A DNA stretch of 64,000 nt from Orbaceae bacterium lpD01 (lineage in GTDB: Bacteria > Pseudomonadota > Gammaproteobacteria > Enterobacterales > Orbaceae): positions 558,001-622,000 of the forward strand of contig CP133959.1 of assembly GCA_036251705.1 (NCBI GenBank), in the 5' to 3' direction. Position numbers and translations under genes: made by a program. Each line of letters starts with the position of its first letter. Position 1 is the first letter of the stretch. Under the pieces are notes generated by a model. The model saw nothing but the letters and a program-made list of their open reading frames with translations. It was not told the origin of the DNA and did no database searches. Shown here one piece after another: positions 19,448 through 31,662 of this stretch.

Positions 19448-20896
19448 ATGCGTTTTCGTTCCATTATTCGTATTGTTGGTCTACTTATCATGCTACTATC
19501 TATTTTTATGTTAGTACCGGCAATGGTGGCACTGATTTATAAAGATGGCGGTGGAGCCATCTTTGTACGCTCATTTGCCGCGGCATTTACGATTGGAACG
19601 GTATTGTGGCTGCCTAATCGTCATTATCGAAGTGAACTGGGTACACGAGATGGTTTTTTAATTGTAGTTCTGTTCTGGGTTGTATTGGGAGGGATTGGTG
19701 CCCTACCTTTTATTTTCGATAGCCATATTAATCTTGATTTAACGACGGCTTTTTTTGAGTCTTTTTCCGTATTAACGACAACTGGTGCCACCACCATTAC
19801 TCATCTAGATGAGTTACCAAAAGCACTATTATTCTATCGTCAGCTGGTGCTGTGGCTCGGCGGTATGGGTATTATCGTATTGGCTGTTGCAGTCTTACCA
19901 CTGCTTGGTGTCGGTGGTATGCAGCTTTATCGTGCTGAGATTCCAGGTCCCCAGAAAGATAATAAAATGCGACCGAGGATTGCGCAAACCGCCAAAACAC
20001 TCTGGCTGATTTATATTCTACTGACCATCGTATGCTGCCTCTGTTTTCTGTTAGCGGGAATGAATGTGTTTGATGCCATTTCACATAGTTTTTCAACTAT
20101 TGCGATGGGGGGAATTTCAACACATGATAACAGTTTAGCTTATTTTAATAGTCCTGCCGTCAATTATATTACCACCTTTTTCATGATCTTATCCGGATGT
20201 AATTTTGGACTACATTTTTTAGCGTTGAGTCGCTTTTCGTTAAAATCTTATTGGCGAGATCAGGAATTTCGTACTTTTATTACGATTCTTGCGGTCTTAA
20301 TTGTCGTTGCTATCTTAATTATTTATCTGAGTGGCAGTGCATATCGACATTTAAGTTTCGATAAAATTATTGTCCAAGTTGTTTCTATTGCCACGACAAC
20401 CGGATTTATGGTCGAGGATATTAATTATTGGCCACCTATATTACCTGTTCTGTTACTTTGTGCCTCTTTTATAGGTGCTTGTGCGGGTTCGACGGGCGGT
20501 GGATTGAAAGTTGTTCGTGTGCTACTACTCTCGTTACAAAGTTCTCGTGAATTAAAGCGTCTTATTCATCCTAATGCCATTTATACGTTAAAGTTAAATA
20601 GTAAAGTGCTATCAGAACGAATTCTAGAATCGGTATGGGGATTTTTCTCTGCTTATATCTTTGTCTTTTTAGTCAGTTTTTTTATTATTATGGCAACAGG
20701 TGAAAATGCGATAGATTCATTTTATCTGGTCTCATCGTCATTAAATAATTCTGGTGTTATCTTGGGGAGTGCTAATGCGGGGCTGGCTGAGATAAGCCAG
20801 ATCGCTAAATGGACGATGGTTATCGATATGTTATTTGGTCGTTTGGAGATTTTTACCTTACTAATTTTATTTACGCCGGCATTTTGGCGTAGCTAA
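19448..20896 (+). CDS. trkH: TrkH, potassium uptake channel subunit
   Basis: Pore-forming inner-membrane subunit of the Trk low-affinity K+ uptake system; it works with the NAD-binding TrkA, which is not in this window. Selectivity-filter-like turns are visible: TTTGATT in the first repeat, TTTGF in the third and STGGG nearby. About ten hydrophobic segments are seen. The ATG at 19448 follows ACAGGAAAA and gives 482 residues (E. coli 483); a TTG at 19433 would add five. hemG follows 112 bases downstream, the same order as E. coli, where trkH-hemG precede an rRNA operon. Confidence 0.96.
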   Translation: MRFRSIIRIVGLLIMLLSIFMLVPAMVALIYKDGGGAIFVRSFAAAFTIGTVLWLPNRHYRSELGTRDGFLIVVLFWVVLGGIGALPFIFDSHINLDLTTAFFESFSVLTTTGATTITHLDELPKALLFYRQLVLWLGGMGIIVLAVAVLPLLGVGGMQLYRAEIPGPQKDNKMRPRIAQTAKTLWLIYILLTIVCCLCFLLAGMNVFDAISHSFSTIAMGGISTHDNSLAYFNSPAVNYITTFFMILSGCNFGLHFLALSRFSLKSYWRDQEFRTFITILAVLIVVAILIIYLSGSAYRHLSFDKIIVQVVSIATTTGFMVEDINYWPPILPVLLLCASFIGACAGSTGGGLKVVRVLLLSLQSSRELKRLIHPNAIYTLKLNSKVLSERILESVWGFFSAYIFVFLVSFFIIMATGENAIDSFYLVSSSLNNSGVILGSANAGLAEISQIAKWTMVIDMLFGRLEIFTLLILFTPAFWRS

Positions 20897-21008
20897 ATAG
20901 ATAATAAAGCAATTATTCTCTGTCGTATTGGGAATAAAAACAAAAAACGAGATAGTATAAATTGAGATTTCTCTTTTTAATTAACCCAGCTGATGTATGG
21001 AGAGGGTA

Positions 21009-21554
21009 ATGAAAGTACTAATGTTATATACCAGTAATGAAGGGCAAACGGCAAAGATAATGCTATTCATTAAGGCGATTATTGATAAACAATTTGAATG
21101 CGACTGTATTCAGCTCACCTCCACAACTGAGATTGATTTATCCCAGTATCAAGCTGTCATTATTGGAACGTCTATCCGATATGGTTACTATAGTAAACTA
21201 ATCAAACAATTTATCGATGCCAATACGGCGCAGCTTAATCAAATATATGGTGCTTTCTTTGGGGTTAATTTAGTTGCGCGTAAACCAAATAAAGATAATC
21301 CAGAAACTAATCTTTATACCCGTAAGTTTCTAGCTAAACTCACTTGGCAACCTAAATTGAAGGCTGTGTTTGCTGGCGCACTGTTCTATCCTCGCTATAA
21401 TTGGTTCGATCGTAATATGATTAGAATGATTATGTGGCTAGGTAAAGGGGAGACCGACATCTCAATTCCGATGATCGAATATACGAATTGGAATAAAGTT
21501 CAAGAATTTGCAGAAACATTCATTAAAAATAATTTAGATTTATCTTCATCATAA
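21009..21554 (+). CDS. hemG: HemG, protoporphyrinogen IX dehydrogenase (quinone)
   Basis: Flavodoxin-like FMN enzyme that oxidises protoporphyrinogen IX to protoporphyrin IX in haem synthesis, passing electrons to ubiquinone or menaquinone. The N-terminal phosphate-binding loop YTSNEGQT (FMN site), IGTSIRYG and VNLVARKP are characteristic; the long-chain-insert region (PNKDNPETN...YARKFL-like) matches E. coli. The ATG at 21009 (181 residues, exactly the E. coli length) has GGAGAGGG just upstream; an ATG at 20997 adds four residues. It lies directly upstream of the rRNA operon. Both UbiA and MenA, which make its possible acceptors, are in the window. Confidence 0.96.
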   Translation: MKVLMLYTSNEGQTAKIMLFIKAIIDKQFECDCIQLTSTTEIDLSQYQAVIIGTSIRYGYYSKLIKQFIDANTAQLNQIYGAFFGVNLVARKPNKDNPETNLYTRKFLAKLTWQPKLKAVFAGALFYPRYNWFDRNMIRMIMWLGKGETDISIPMIEYTNWNKVQEFAETFIKNNLDLSSS

Positions 21555-21712
21555 GATTAATTTCTTCTCTTAATCCTCTATTTTCTGACTTTTAAAGTAT
21601 TAGAACAATATTGAATAATAGAGGGAAAAGCCTAAAATTAGCTGTTTTTTGTACCAAAACGACTTGATTTGTTTAAATAAAAAGCAAACCAACGGAATAT
21701 TGAAAATAGTCC

Positions 21713-21740
21713 TTGCGAAAGAATTTAAAGGCCCTATAAT
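21713..21740 (+). promoter_or_regulatory. rRNA operon promoter P1
   Basis: TTGCGA (21713-21718), a 16-base spacer and TATAAT (21735-21740), followed by the GC-rich discriminator GCGC typical of growth-rate-controlled rRNA promoters. AT-rich sequence at 21661-21710 could act as an UP element. Confidence 0.85.
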
Positions 21741-21817
21741 GCGCATCCATTGAGAGACAACGAGACGCAAGTTAAGAAGTCTGGAAAAAAAGAAGTGAAG
21801 AAATTTGAAAAAAGTTC

Positions 21818-21845
21818 TTGACTTTAAAAAAGGAAAGCGTAGAAT
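21818..21845 (+). promoter_or_regulatory. rRNA operon promoter P2
   Basis: TTGACT (21818-21823), a 16-base spacer and TAGAAT (21840-21845), about 105 bases downstream of P1, the usual tandem arrangement. Confidence 0.8.
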
Positions 21846-21880
21846 ACGCAGCCCTTGAGACAGTAAAACGAAACGCTGTC

Positions 21881-21890
21881 AGCTCTTTAA
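21881..21890 (+). promoter_or_regulatory. boxA antitermination site in the rRNA leader
   Basis: AGCTCTTTAA matches the boxA core of E. coli rRNA leaders (TGCTCTTTAA), which recruits the NusB/S10 antitermination complex. A second copy lies in the 16S-23S spacer. Confidence 0.75.
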
Positions 21891-21902
21891 AAATTAGAAC
21901 AG

Positions 21903-21919
21903 ACAATCTGTGTGGGCAC
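21903..21919 (+). other. Left arm of the 16S RNase III processing stem
   Basis: This 17-base arm pairs fully, allowing three G-U pairs, with 23585-23601 beyond the 16S 3' end. The two arms bring the ends of the 16S precursor together for RNase III cleavage. Confidence 0.7.
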
Positions 21920-22029
21920 TTACAGGACGAAAGAAATTAAGTCGACAGACTTTAAAAAATTAAGTCTTGATAAGTGACACTGAAGATTCATTTGAATATG
22001 TCAGAAATCATTATTGAGCATCAAACTTT

Positions 22030-23567
<1,538 letters not shown>

Positions 23568-23584
23568 CTACGAAGAGCCTGTAA

Positions 23585-23601
23585 GTGTTCACATAGATTG
23601 T
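23585..23601 (+). other. Right arm of the 16S RNase III processing stem
   Basis: Partner of 21903-21919, located 17 bases after the mature 16S 3' end in the spacer. Confidence 0.7.
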
Positions 23602-23625
23602 TTGTTTGAAAATAGAAATAGTTTA

Positions 23626-23701
23626 GTCCCCTTCGTCTAGAGGCCTAGGACATCGCCCTTTCACGGCGGTAACAGGGGTTCGAATCCCCTAGGGGACGCC
23701 A
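23626..23701 (+). tRNA. gltT: tRNA-Glu (TTC) in the rRNA spacer
   Basis: 76 bases from GTCCCCTTCG to the encoded CCA, with anticodon TTC in CTTTCAC. It differs from E. coli tRNA-Glu at only a couple of positions. This is the only spacer tRNA, so the operon is of the Glu type rather than the Ile-Ala type found next to hemG in E. coli. Confidence 0.98.
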
Positions 23702-23757
23702 TGACTAAACTATGAAAAAATATTGATAAGTGCATTAAGGTGTACTGATGAATATAG

Positions 23758-23767
23758 CTCTTTAAAA
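23758..23767 (+). promoter_or_regulatory. boxA in the 16S-23S spacer
   Basis: AGCTCTTTAA, the same core as in the leader, placed before the 23S gene where the antitermination complex is normally reloaded. Confidence 0.65.
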
Positions 23768-23857
23768 ATTAGGAACAAGCTGAAAGAAACGAGTTCTCGG
23801 ATCTGCGGCATGCTGTATGGCATAGCTAAGGGTTTGAGGAAAGCGAAAAAAACTGAG

Positions 23858-23874
23858 ACAACTAAGAGTTGTAA

Positions 23875-23881
<7 letters not shown>
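23858..23881 (+). other. Left arm of the 23S processing stem
   Basis: This 24-base segment pairs with 26756-26779 at all but one position and brings the two ends of the 23S rRNA together for RNase III. Confidence 0.75.
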
Positions 23882-26755
<2,874 letters not shown>

Positions 26756-26764
<9 letters not shown>

Positions 26765-26779
26765 ACAACTCTGAGTTGT
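26756..26779 (+). other. Right arm of the 23S processing stem
   Basis: Partner of 23858-23881; overlaps the last bases of the mature 23S. Confidence 0.75.
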
Positions 26780-26841
26780 TTTATGATTCGTGAAAGTTTT
26801 GAAGTAAGCTTGTTTTTAATGATTGAAGAGCAAACAGAATA

Positions 26842-26960
26842 TGTCTGGCGGTAATAGCGCGGTGGTCCCACCTGACCCCATGCCGAACTCAGAAGTGAAA
26901 CGCCGTAGCGCCGATGGTAGTGTGGGGTTCCCCCATGTGAGAGTAGGACACCGCCAGACT
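26842..26960 (+). rRNA. rrf: 5S ribosomal RNA, copy 1
   Basis: About 119 bases starting TGTCTGGCGGTAATAGCG and ending ACCGCCAGAC, whose ends pair to form helix I. The core CACCTGACCCCATGCCGAAC is the usual 5S sequence. A terminator follows directly. Confidence 0.97.
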
Positions 26961-26971
26961 TTAATTAAAGT

Positions 26972-27003
26972 GATAAAGCCCAGTGAGATACTGGGCTTTG
27001 TTA
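26972..27003 (+). terminator. Terminator after 5S copy 1
   Basis: Perfect 10-base stem AAAGCCCAGT (26975-26984) and ACTGGGCTTT (26990-26999), five-base loop, weak T-tail. Because a second 5S follows, some transcripts must read through it or the second copy needs its own promoter. Confidence 0.8.
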
Positions 27004-27098
27004 TATGCAGAGAAAAGATAAGATTAAACCCAGTCCAAAATGGGTTATGCGCAAGTGCTAATGATATAGCGAATAGTTGACGCAGTGATGACAGAATA

Positions 27099-27217
27099 TG
27101 TCTGGCGACAATAGCGCGGTGGTCCCACCTGATCCCATGCCGAACTCAGCAGTGAAACGCCGTAGCGCCGATGGTAGTGTGGGGTCCCCCCATGTGAGAG
27201 TAGGACACCGCCAGACT
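27099..27217 (+). rRNA. rrf: 5S ribosomal RNA, copy 2
   Basis: Second 5S gene 138 bases after the first. It differs from copy 1 at a few sites: GGCGAC for GGCGGT near the 5' end, GATCCC for GACCCC, AGCAG for AGAAG and TCCCC for TTCCC. Helix I still closes, with GTCTGGCG at the 5' end and CGCCAGAC at the 3' end. It shares the same upstream CAGAATA and is followed by a copy of the same terminator. Confidence 0.95.
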
Positions 27218-27230
27218 GATAAATATCCAA

Positions 27231-27262
27231 ACAGAGCCCAGTAAGATACTGGGCTTTGTTGT
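27231..27262 (+). terminator. Terminator after 5S copy 2
   Basis: Near copy of the first terminator: AGCCCAGT (27235-27242) and ACTGGGCT (27248-27255) with loop AAGAT, then TTGTTGT. It ends the rRNA operon. Confidence 0.8.
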
Positions 27263-27478
27263 ATGTGGATAAAATAAAGTGGCAGGGCTGTATGGGGAGA
27301 GGTTTACTGCATCGATATATATAACCTGTTGATTTATAGAGTTTTACTGCGGTTATAAAATCCTAATCCAGCTTATTTTTTATATCTTATTTTAAACCAA
27401 CTAACAGGCTATTTTAATTTATTAAGTAATTTACACGCTGAGTTATTTTATAATTCACAATAGTTTTGAATTTAGTAA

Positions 27479-27513
27479 AAAAAGCCCCATATGACTGGAG
27501 CCTTTTTTTAATG
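27479..27513 (-). terminator. Terminator after ispB
   Basis: On the minus strand AAGGCTCCA and TGGGGCTTT pair over nine positions (two G-U) with a short loop, followed by seven T residues. Confidence 0.75.
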
Positions 27514-27522
27514 AGGATATTC

Positions 27523-28506
27523 TTATTTTTCTCGTTGAATAGACAGTTCAGCTAAACTGATTAGGGCCTTTTTATAAATTGACTCAGGTAAAATACGGAT
27601 AGTTTCTAATGCTTTTTCAACTTCTTGTTGTGCCATTTGATAGGTAAATTCTAATGAACCACATTCATGCATAATCGTTAAAACTTTATTGAGTAAATGG
27701 CGGCCATTTCCCTCTTCTATCGCTTTCCTAATCATCTGTGCATCATCTGGTTTAGCATGATGCATGGCATGTAAAAGTGGAATCGTCGGTTTACCTTCAT
27801 TCAGATCATCACCTAAATTTTTACCTAAACTCTCGGCATCTTTGGCACTATAGTCTAATAAGTCATCAATAATTTGGAAAGCGGTACCCACATAACGACC
27901 ATATAGCTGTAGTGCATGCTCTTGCTCTTTTGTCGTACCTGCAATAATCGCCGCGGTATGAGAGGCTGCTTCAAATAATCGCGCCGTTTTTCGGTAAATA
28001 ACTTCTAGATATTGCTCTTTGCTGATAGTTGGATCGTTACAGTTCATTAATTGTTGAACTTCACCCTCTGCAATCACATTTGTAGCACTGGACATGATAT
28101 CCAGAATTTCAAAAGAGCCAATACTGGTCATCATTTGAAAAGATCGTGTATAGATATAATCACCGACTAAAACACTGGCAGCATTGCCAAATAGCGCATT
28201 TGCCGTTGATTTTCCTCTGCGTAGTGATGATTCATCGACCACATCATCATGTAGTAGCGTTGCAGTATGAATGAATTCAATAAAAGCTGCTGCAGTAATA
28301 TGTTTATCACCTTGATAACCTAGTGCCTGAGCAACGAGTATGGTAATCACTGGACGTAACCGTTTACCGCCACTTTGGATAATATAATTACCAAGCTGAT
28401 TGATGAGCATGACATCTGAACTTAGCTGGGCATTTATAACATCATTGACTTTGAGCAGCTCGGGAGAAACTAATTCTACAATTTGATCAATTGATAATTC
28501 ACTCAT
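27523..28506 (-). CDS. ispB: IspB, octaprenyl diphosphate synthase
   Basis: Trans-prenyl transferase that builds the C40 side chain of ubiquinone and menaquinone from farnesyl and isopentenyl diphosphates. Both Asp-rich motifs are present, LLHDDVVDES near 85 and IDDLLDY near 215, with GGKRLRP near 44. The ATG at 28506 gives 327 residues (E. coli 323) with GGAAAG upstream. The frame is open to 28665, but those 53 extra codons are not family-like and would overlap the divergent tonB promoter. In E. coli ispB neighbours rplU; here it neighbours tonB. Confidence 0.96.
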   Translation of the reverse strand: MSELSIDQIVELVSPELLKVNDVINAQLSSDVMLINQLGNYIIQSGGKRLRPVITILVAQALGYQGDKHITAAAFIEFIHTATLLHDDVVDESSLRRGKSTANALFGNAASVLVGDYIYTRSFQMMTSIGSFEILDIMSSATNVIAEGEVQQLMNCNDPTISKEQYLEVIYRKTARLFEAASHTAAIIAGTTKEQEHALQLYGRYVGTAFQIIDDLLDYSAKDAESLGKNLGDDLNEGKPTIPLLHAMHHAKPDDAQMIRKAIEEGNGRHLLNKVLTIMHECGSLEFTYQMAQQEVEKALETIRILPESIYKKALISLAELSIQREK

Positions 28507-28625
28507 GGACTTTCCAATAAACGGTGGCAGCTTATATTTGCTGGTGTTAACCTCATTATAAACGTTGAATATCAGCAAGATCAATTGTTTCTTAATGAAG
28601 ATATTTGACGATTTTTTATTTAAAC

Positions 28626-28644
28626 GATATTCATTTTCATTTAG
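28626..28644 (-). promoter_or_regulatory. Fur-box-like operator upstream of tonB
   Basis: Minus-strand CTAAATGAAAATGAATATC agrees with the 19-base Fur consensus at about 13 positions. It lies 33-51 bases before the tonB start in the tonB/ispB divergent region. Iron control of tonB is common. Confidence 0.5.
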
Positions 28645-28676
28645 AATAGAGATAAATTTCTCCACTTAATAAAAAA

Positions 28677-29423
28677 ATGAATAAGATAGTTAATAAAAGA
28701 AGAATTAAGATTGGTTTACTTACTGCGATTGGCGTCTCTATCTTTTGCCATTTAGTCGTTGTGGCGGTTTTATTTTATTCCAACCTGTTTAGAGACGATA
28801 TTGTTGGCGAGCAAGGCGATTTAGGTATCAAGGCGGTCATGATTGACTTGTCTCAGGTTGCCGCACCTGAAATGTCCTCGGTTGAAAATACACAAAAAAC
28901 AGTAACTGATGAAAAAGATCAGGAAGAAGAGACGACAACAGCTAATGACCCCGAACCGGAGTCTGTTGAAGAGGCGGAGCCTCCAAAACATACCGATATT
29001 GAGTCTAAACCAGAACAGATTATCCCTCAGAAGCCTAAACCAAAACAGACTAAATCTGCCACTAAGCCTCAGTCCCGTCAGGAGATCAACGCACCCAATC
29101 ACGCCGAACAAGCGATATCACCTATTGTGTCGGAGAGTAAGCAGTACTCGCGGGTACCAGCCCCCATTAACCGTCCTGATCCTGACTATCCACGTCGTGC
29201 ATTAGATCTCAGAATCGAGGGAAGTGTTACCGTTCAATTTGATATTGATAAAGTCGGAAAAGTAACCAATATTCGTATTATTGAAGCTAAGCCTAGTAAT
29301 ATATTTGATCAAGCGGTTAGAAAAGCTATGCGTTTATGGACCTATCAACCTATTGAAGCCAAGGATTTGACGGTGACTATCGTTTTTAATCGGGATAAAT
29401 CAGTTAGTTTGGACAATAGCTAA
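28677..29423 (+). CDS. tonB: TonB, energy transducer for outer-membrane receptors
   Basis: Transmits the proton-motive force from ExbB-ExbD to TonB-dependent outer-membrane receptors. It has an N-terminal signal anchor (about 12-34) with the SxxxH motif (SIFCH), a long acidic then Pro/Lys-rich periplasmic spacer (about 60-160), and a C-terminal TonB domain (about 165-248: YPRRALDLRIEGSVTVQF, FDQAVRKAMRLWTYQP). The length is 248 (E. coli 239). No ribosome site stands out before the ATG. exbB and exbD are not adjacent. The Fur-like box upstream suggests repression by iron. Confidence 0.93.
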   Translation: MNKIVNKRRIKIGLLTAIGVSIFCHLVVVAVLFYSNLFRDDIVGEQGDLGIKAVMIDLSQVAAPEMSSVENTQKTVTDEKDQEEETTTANDPEPESVEEAEPPKHTDIESKPEQIIPQKPKPKQTKSATKPQSRQEINAPNHAEQAISPIVSESKQYSRVPAPINRPDPDYPRRALDLRIEGSVTVQFDIDKVGKVTNIRIIEAKPSNIFDQAVRKAMRLWTYQPIEAKDLTVTIVFNRDKSVSLDNS

Positions 29424-29458
29424 CGAGGATAAATATCGTTAGCTATTTATGATACGGA

Positions 29459-30766
29459 TTATTTTTTTATCATCAGAGCTTCAATTTCATCGGGATCTTT
29501 AGGTACATCTTGAGTTAATATTTGATTACCTTGGCTTGTAATGAGAATATTATCTTCAATACGAATACCAATACCACGATATTGTGATGGCACATTTGCC
29601 TCTTTATCAATATATAATCCGGGCTCAACTGTCAATACCATGCCCGGTTCAAGTACGCGTTCTCGGCTTGGAATCGGGCCATTGCCAACATCATGAACAT
29701 CTAGACCTAACCAGTGACCTAAACCATGCATATAGAATTGCAAATAAGCTTTCTCTTCGATTAATTGATCAACATCGCCTTGTAGAATTCCCAGCTTAAT
29801 CAGTCCTTTGACCATGATTTTTATTACCTGCTCATTGACCGCTTTTATAGTATTACCAGCAACCAAATTTTCAATCGCATAATATTGGACGCTTAAAACC
29901 AGATCATAGATTTCACGCTGGGCTGGACTAAATTTACCATTCACTGGAAACGTTCTGGAAATATCACCAGCATAATTCTCATATTCACATCCGGCATCAA
30001 TTAAGACGAGGTCGCCATCTTTTAATTGGGCACTATTATTCTCATAATGTAAAATACAGGCATTATTACCACTACCGACAATCGAATTATAAGCTGGCCA
30101 GCGAGCACCGTGCATCGCAAAGGTATGTAAAATGACTGCTTCAAGTTGATATTCAAACAGACCCGCACGACAGCTTTTCATTGCATCGATATGTCCAAGT
30201 GCACTTATCTTGCCAGCTTGTTTCATCATTACAATTTCTGTTGCAGATTTAAATAACCGCATTTCATGTAATGCAGGCCGCCAGTCAATCATCATATCTG
30301 GTGCTTGGTAGTTGTATTTAGAGGATTTTCTTACAACAGATATGACTTGTTGAATGATATTATCCGCATATTGATACTGCTGATCAGCGTGATAAATAGC
30401 TTGTTTGCCAGCGACTAACTCAGGTAGTTTTTGTGCGATCTCATCGAAAATAAAGGCCTGATCTATTGCTAATTGCGTTATCGCTTGCGCCTGACCAAGT
30501 CGATAACCTGTCCATACCTCAGCCATCACATCTTTTTGACGATTGAATAAAATCGTGGTGACTTGCTCTGATTTATTTTTGATTAGAACTAAAGCAGATT
30601 CAGGTTCATTAAATAGTGTTAAATACCAAAAATTACTGTTTTGGCGATATGGATAGTGCGTGTCATTACTACGGGTTTGTTCTGGAGCAGAAAAAAAAAT
30701 CGCGATACTATTGGTTAACATTTTTTCTGCAAAATGGTGTCTACGTCTAATAATTTCTGCTTTCAT
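29459..30766 (-). CDS. pepP: PepP, Xaa-Pro aminopeptidase (aminopeptidase P)
   Basis: Manganese-dependent peptidase that removes an N-terminal residue in front of proline. The creatinase-fold C-terminal domain holds the metal ligands: Asp in LIDAGCEYENYAGDISRTF, His in HGLGHWLGLDVHDVGNG, and two Glu in VEPGLY and IRIEDN. The N-terminal PYRQNSNFWYLT is typical of proteobacterial PepP. The ATG at 30766 (435 residues; E. coli 441) has AGGTT upstream; an earlier ATG adds nine. It follows ygfB after 61 bases as in E. coli, but ubiH and ubiI, which follow in E. coli, are missing and tonB is convergent instead. Confidence 0.96.
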   Translation of the reverse strand: MKAEIIRRRHHFAEKMLTNSIAIFFSAPEQTRSNDTHYPYRQNSNFWYLTLFNEPESALVLIKNKSEQVTTILFNRQKDVMAEVWTGYRLGQAQAITQLAIDQAFIFDEIAQKLPELVAGKQAIYHADQQYQYADNIIQQVISVVRKSSKYNYQAPDMMIDWRPALHEMRLFKSATEIVMMKQAGKISALGHIDAMKSCRAGLFEYQLEAVILHTFAMHGARWPAYNSIVGSGNNACILHYENNSAQLKDGDLVLIDAGCEYENYAGDISRTFPVNGKFSPAQREIYDLVLSVQYYAIENLVAGNTIKAVNEQVIKIMVKGLIKLGILQGDVDQLIEEKAYLQFYMHGLGHWLGLDVHDVGNGPIPSRERVLEPGMVLTVEPGLYIDKEANVPSQYRGIGIRIEDNILITSQGNQILTQDVPKDPDEIEALMIKK

Positions 30767-30827
30767 TTTTAACCTATCATGATAATTCGACAATGCGTCG
30801 TTCGTTAAATAATCAACGACATCAATA

Positions 30828-31373
30828 TTAATGTAATGTTGAAGAGACCTTTACGCCAGCAAATTCATCATGACACAGTATCGTTGCCATTCTGACGTAT
30901 TCATGCACTTCTTCAAAAGCAAAACCAAGTTCCTGCGGATCCTCATCCTCTTCATACCCAAGTAGTGCAATTTGCCTGAGATCACTGATTGCTTCACCCA
31001 CATCATTTTTTACTTTCGCTAACTGTGGTTGCACTAATCCTAGTCCAAGTAAAAAATGATTAACCCATCCGACTAAGCTATCAATTTGCATAAAGATGTT
31101 CTGTTCATCCAGCAATAGCTGAAATTCAAATTCAGACTCATTGAGTTGCTGATTAATATCATCATGCAGTTTATTGATCTGAGAGGCTAAATCCCCCGTG
31201 ATGGGCTGGCCATCATTGATCATATCTGCCAATAAAACCCGCCAGGTTTCATCGCGATTTCCGCCCGCTAATAATCCCGAAATAAAGCCATGTAATTCGG
31301 CGGCAGTTAAACCAATCTGTTGTAATTTTAAGGTGTTATTAAGTAACTGATAATTCATTTCTGATATAGGCAT
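30828..31373 (-). CDS. ygfB: YgfB, UPF0149 family protein
   Basis: All-helical protein of the UPF0149/YecA family. The segments ELHGFISGLLAGG, GWVNHFLLGLG and GEAISDLRQIALLGYEEDED match E. coli YgfB. Its biochemical role in this lineage is unknown; in Pseudomonas a homologue influences beta-lactamase expression. The ATG at 31373 gives 181 residues (E. coli 192); upstream codons back to 31496 are open but not conserved. It precedes pepP, as in E. coli. Confidence 0.93.
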   Translation of the reverse strand: MPISEMNYQLLNNTLKLQQIGLTAAELHGFISGLLAGGNRDETWRVLLADMINDGQPITGDLASQINKLHDDINQQLNESEFEFQLLLDEQNIFMQIDSLVGWVNHFLLGLGLVQPQLAKVKNDVGEAISDLRQIALLGYEEDEDPQELGFAFEEVHEYVRMATILCHDEFAGVKVSSTLH

Positions 31374-31604
31374 AAGGAAGACTCTCAAATAATAAAGCTT
31401 AACTGTTAGTATATACTCAAACGCTTTGATGTGGCATTTTTGTTTTAATGCTGCTCTGGAAACTGGTTGAATTTTAAACTGCTTAGATAAAATCAATTGG
31501 CACTAATATTGCGGACTAAAATCGGTATTCTAAGCTGAGATGACCTAAAATCGATATGATGTTGATTAAAACCGTGAGTGATTACTCACCTATGAATAGG
31601 ATGG

Positions 31605-31642
31605 TTTGAAAAGCGTGTAGTTGTAAGTACGCGCTTTTTAAT
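31605..31642 (-). terminator. Terminator-like hairpin after radA
   Basis: Ten-pair stem between 31610-31619 and 31628-31637 (AAAGCGTGTA with TACGCGCTTT, one G-U) and an eight-base loop, with short A/T runs on both sides. It lies 25 bases past the radA stop. Confidence 0.6.
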
Positions 31643-31662
31643 TTCGATAGCTTAAGATTAAA

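Noticed and set aside
28507..28665. 53-codon N-terminal extension of ispB
   Set aside because: Not conserved in the family and would cover the tonB promoter and Fur-like box.
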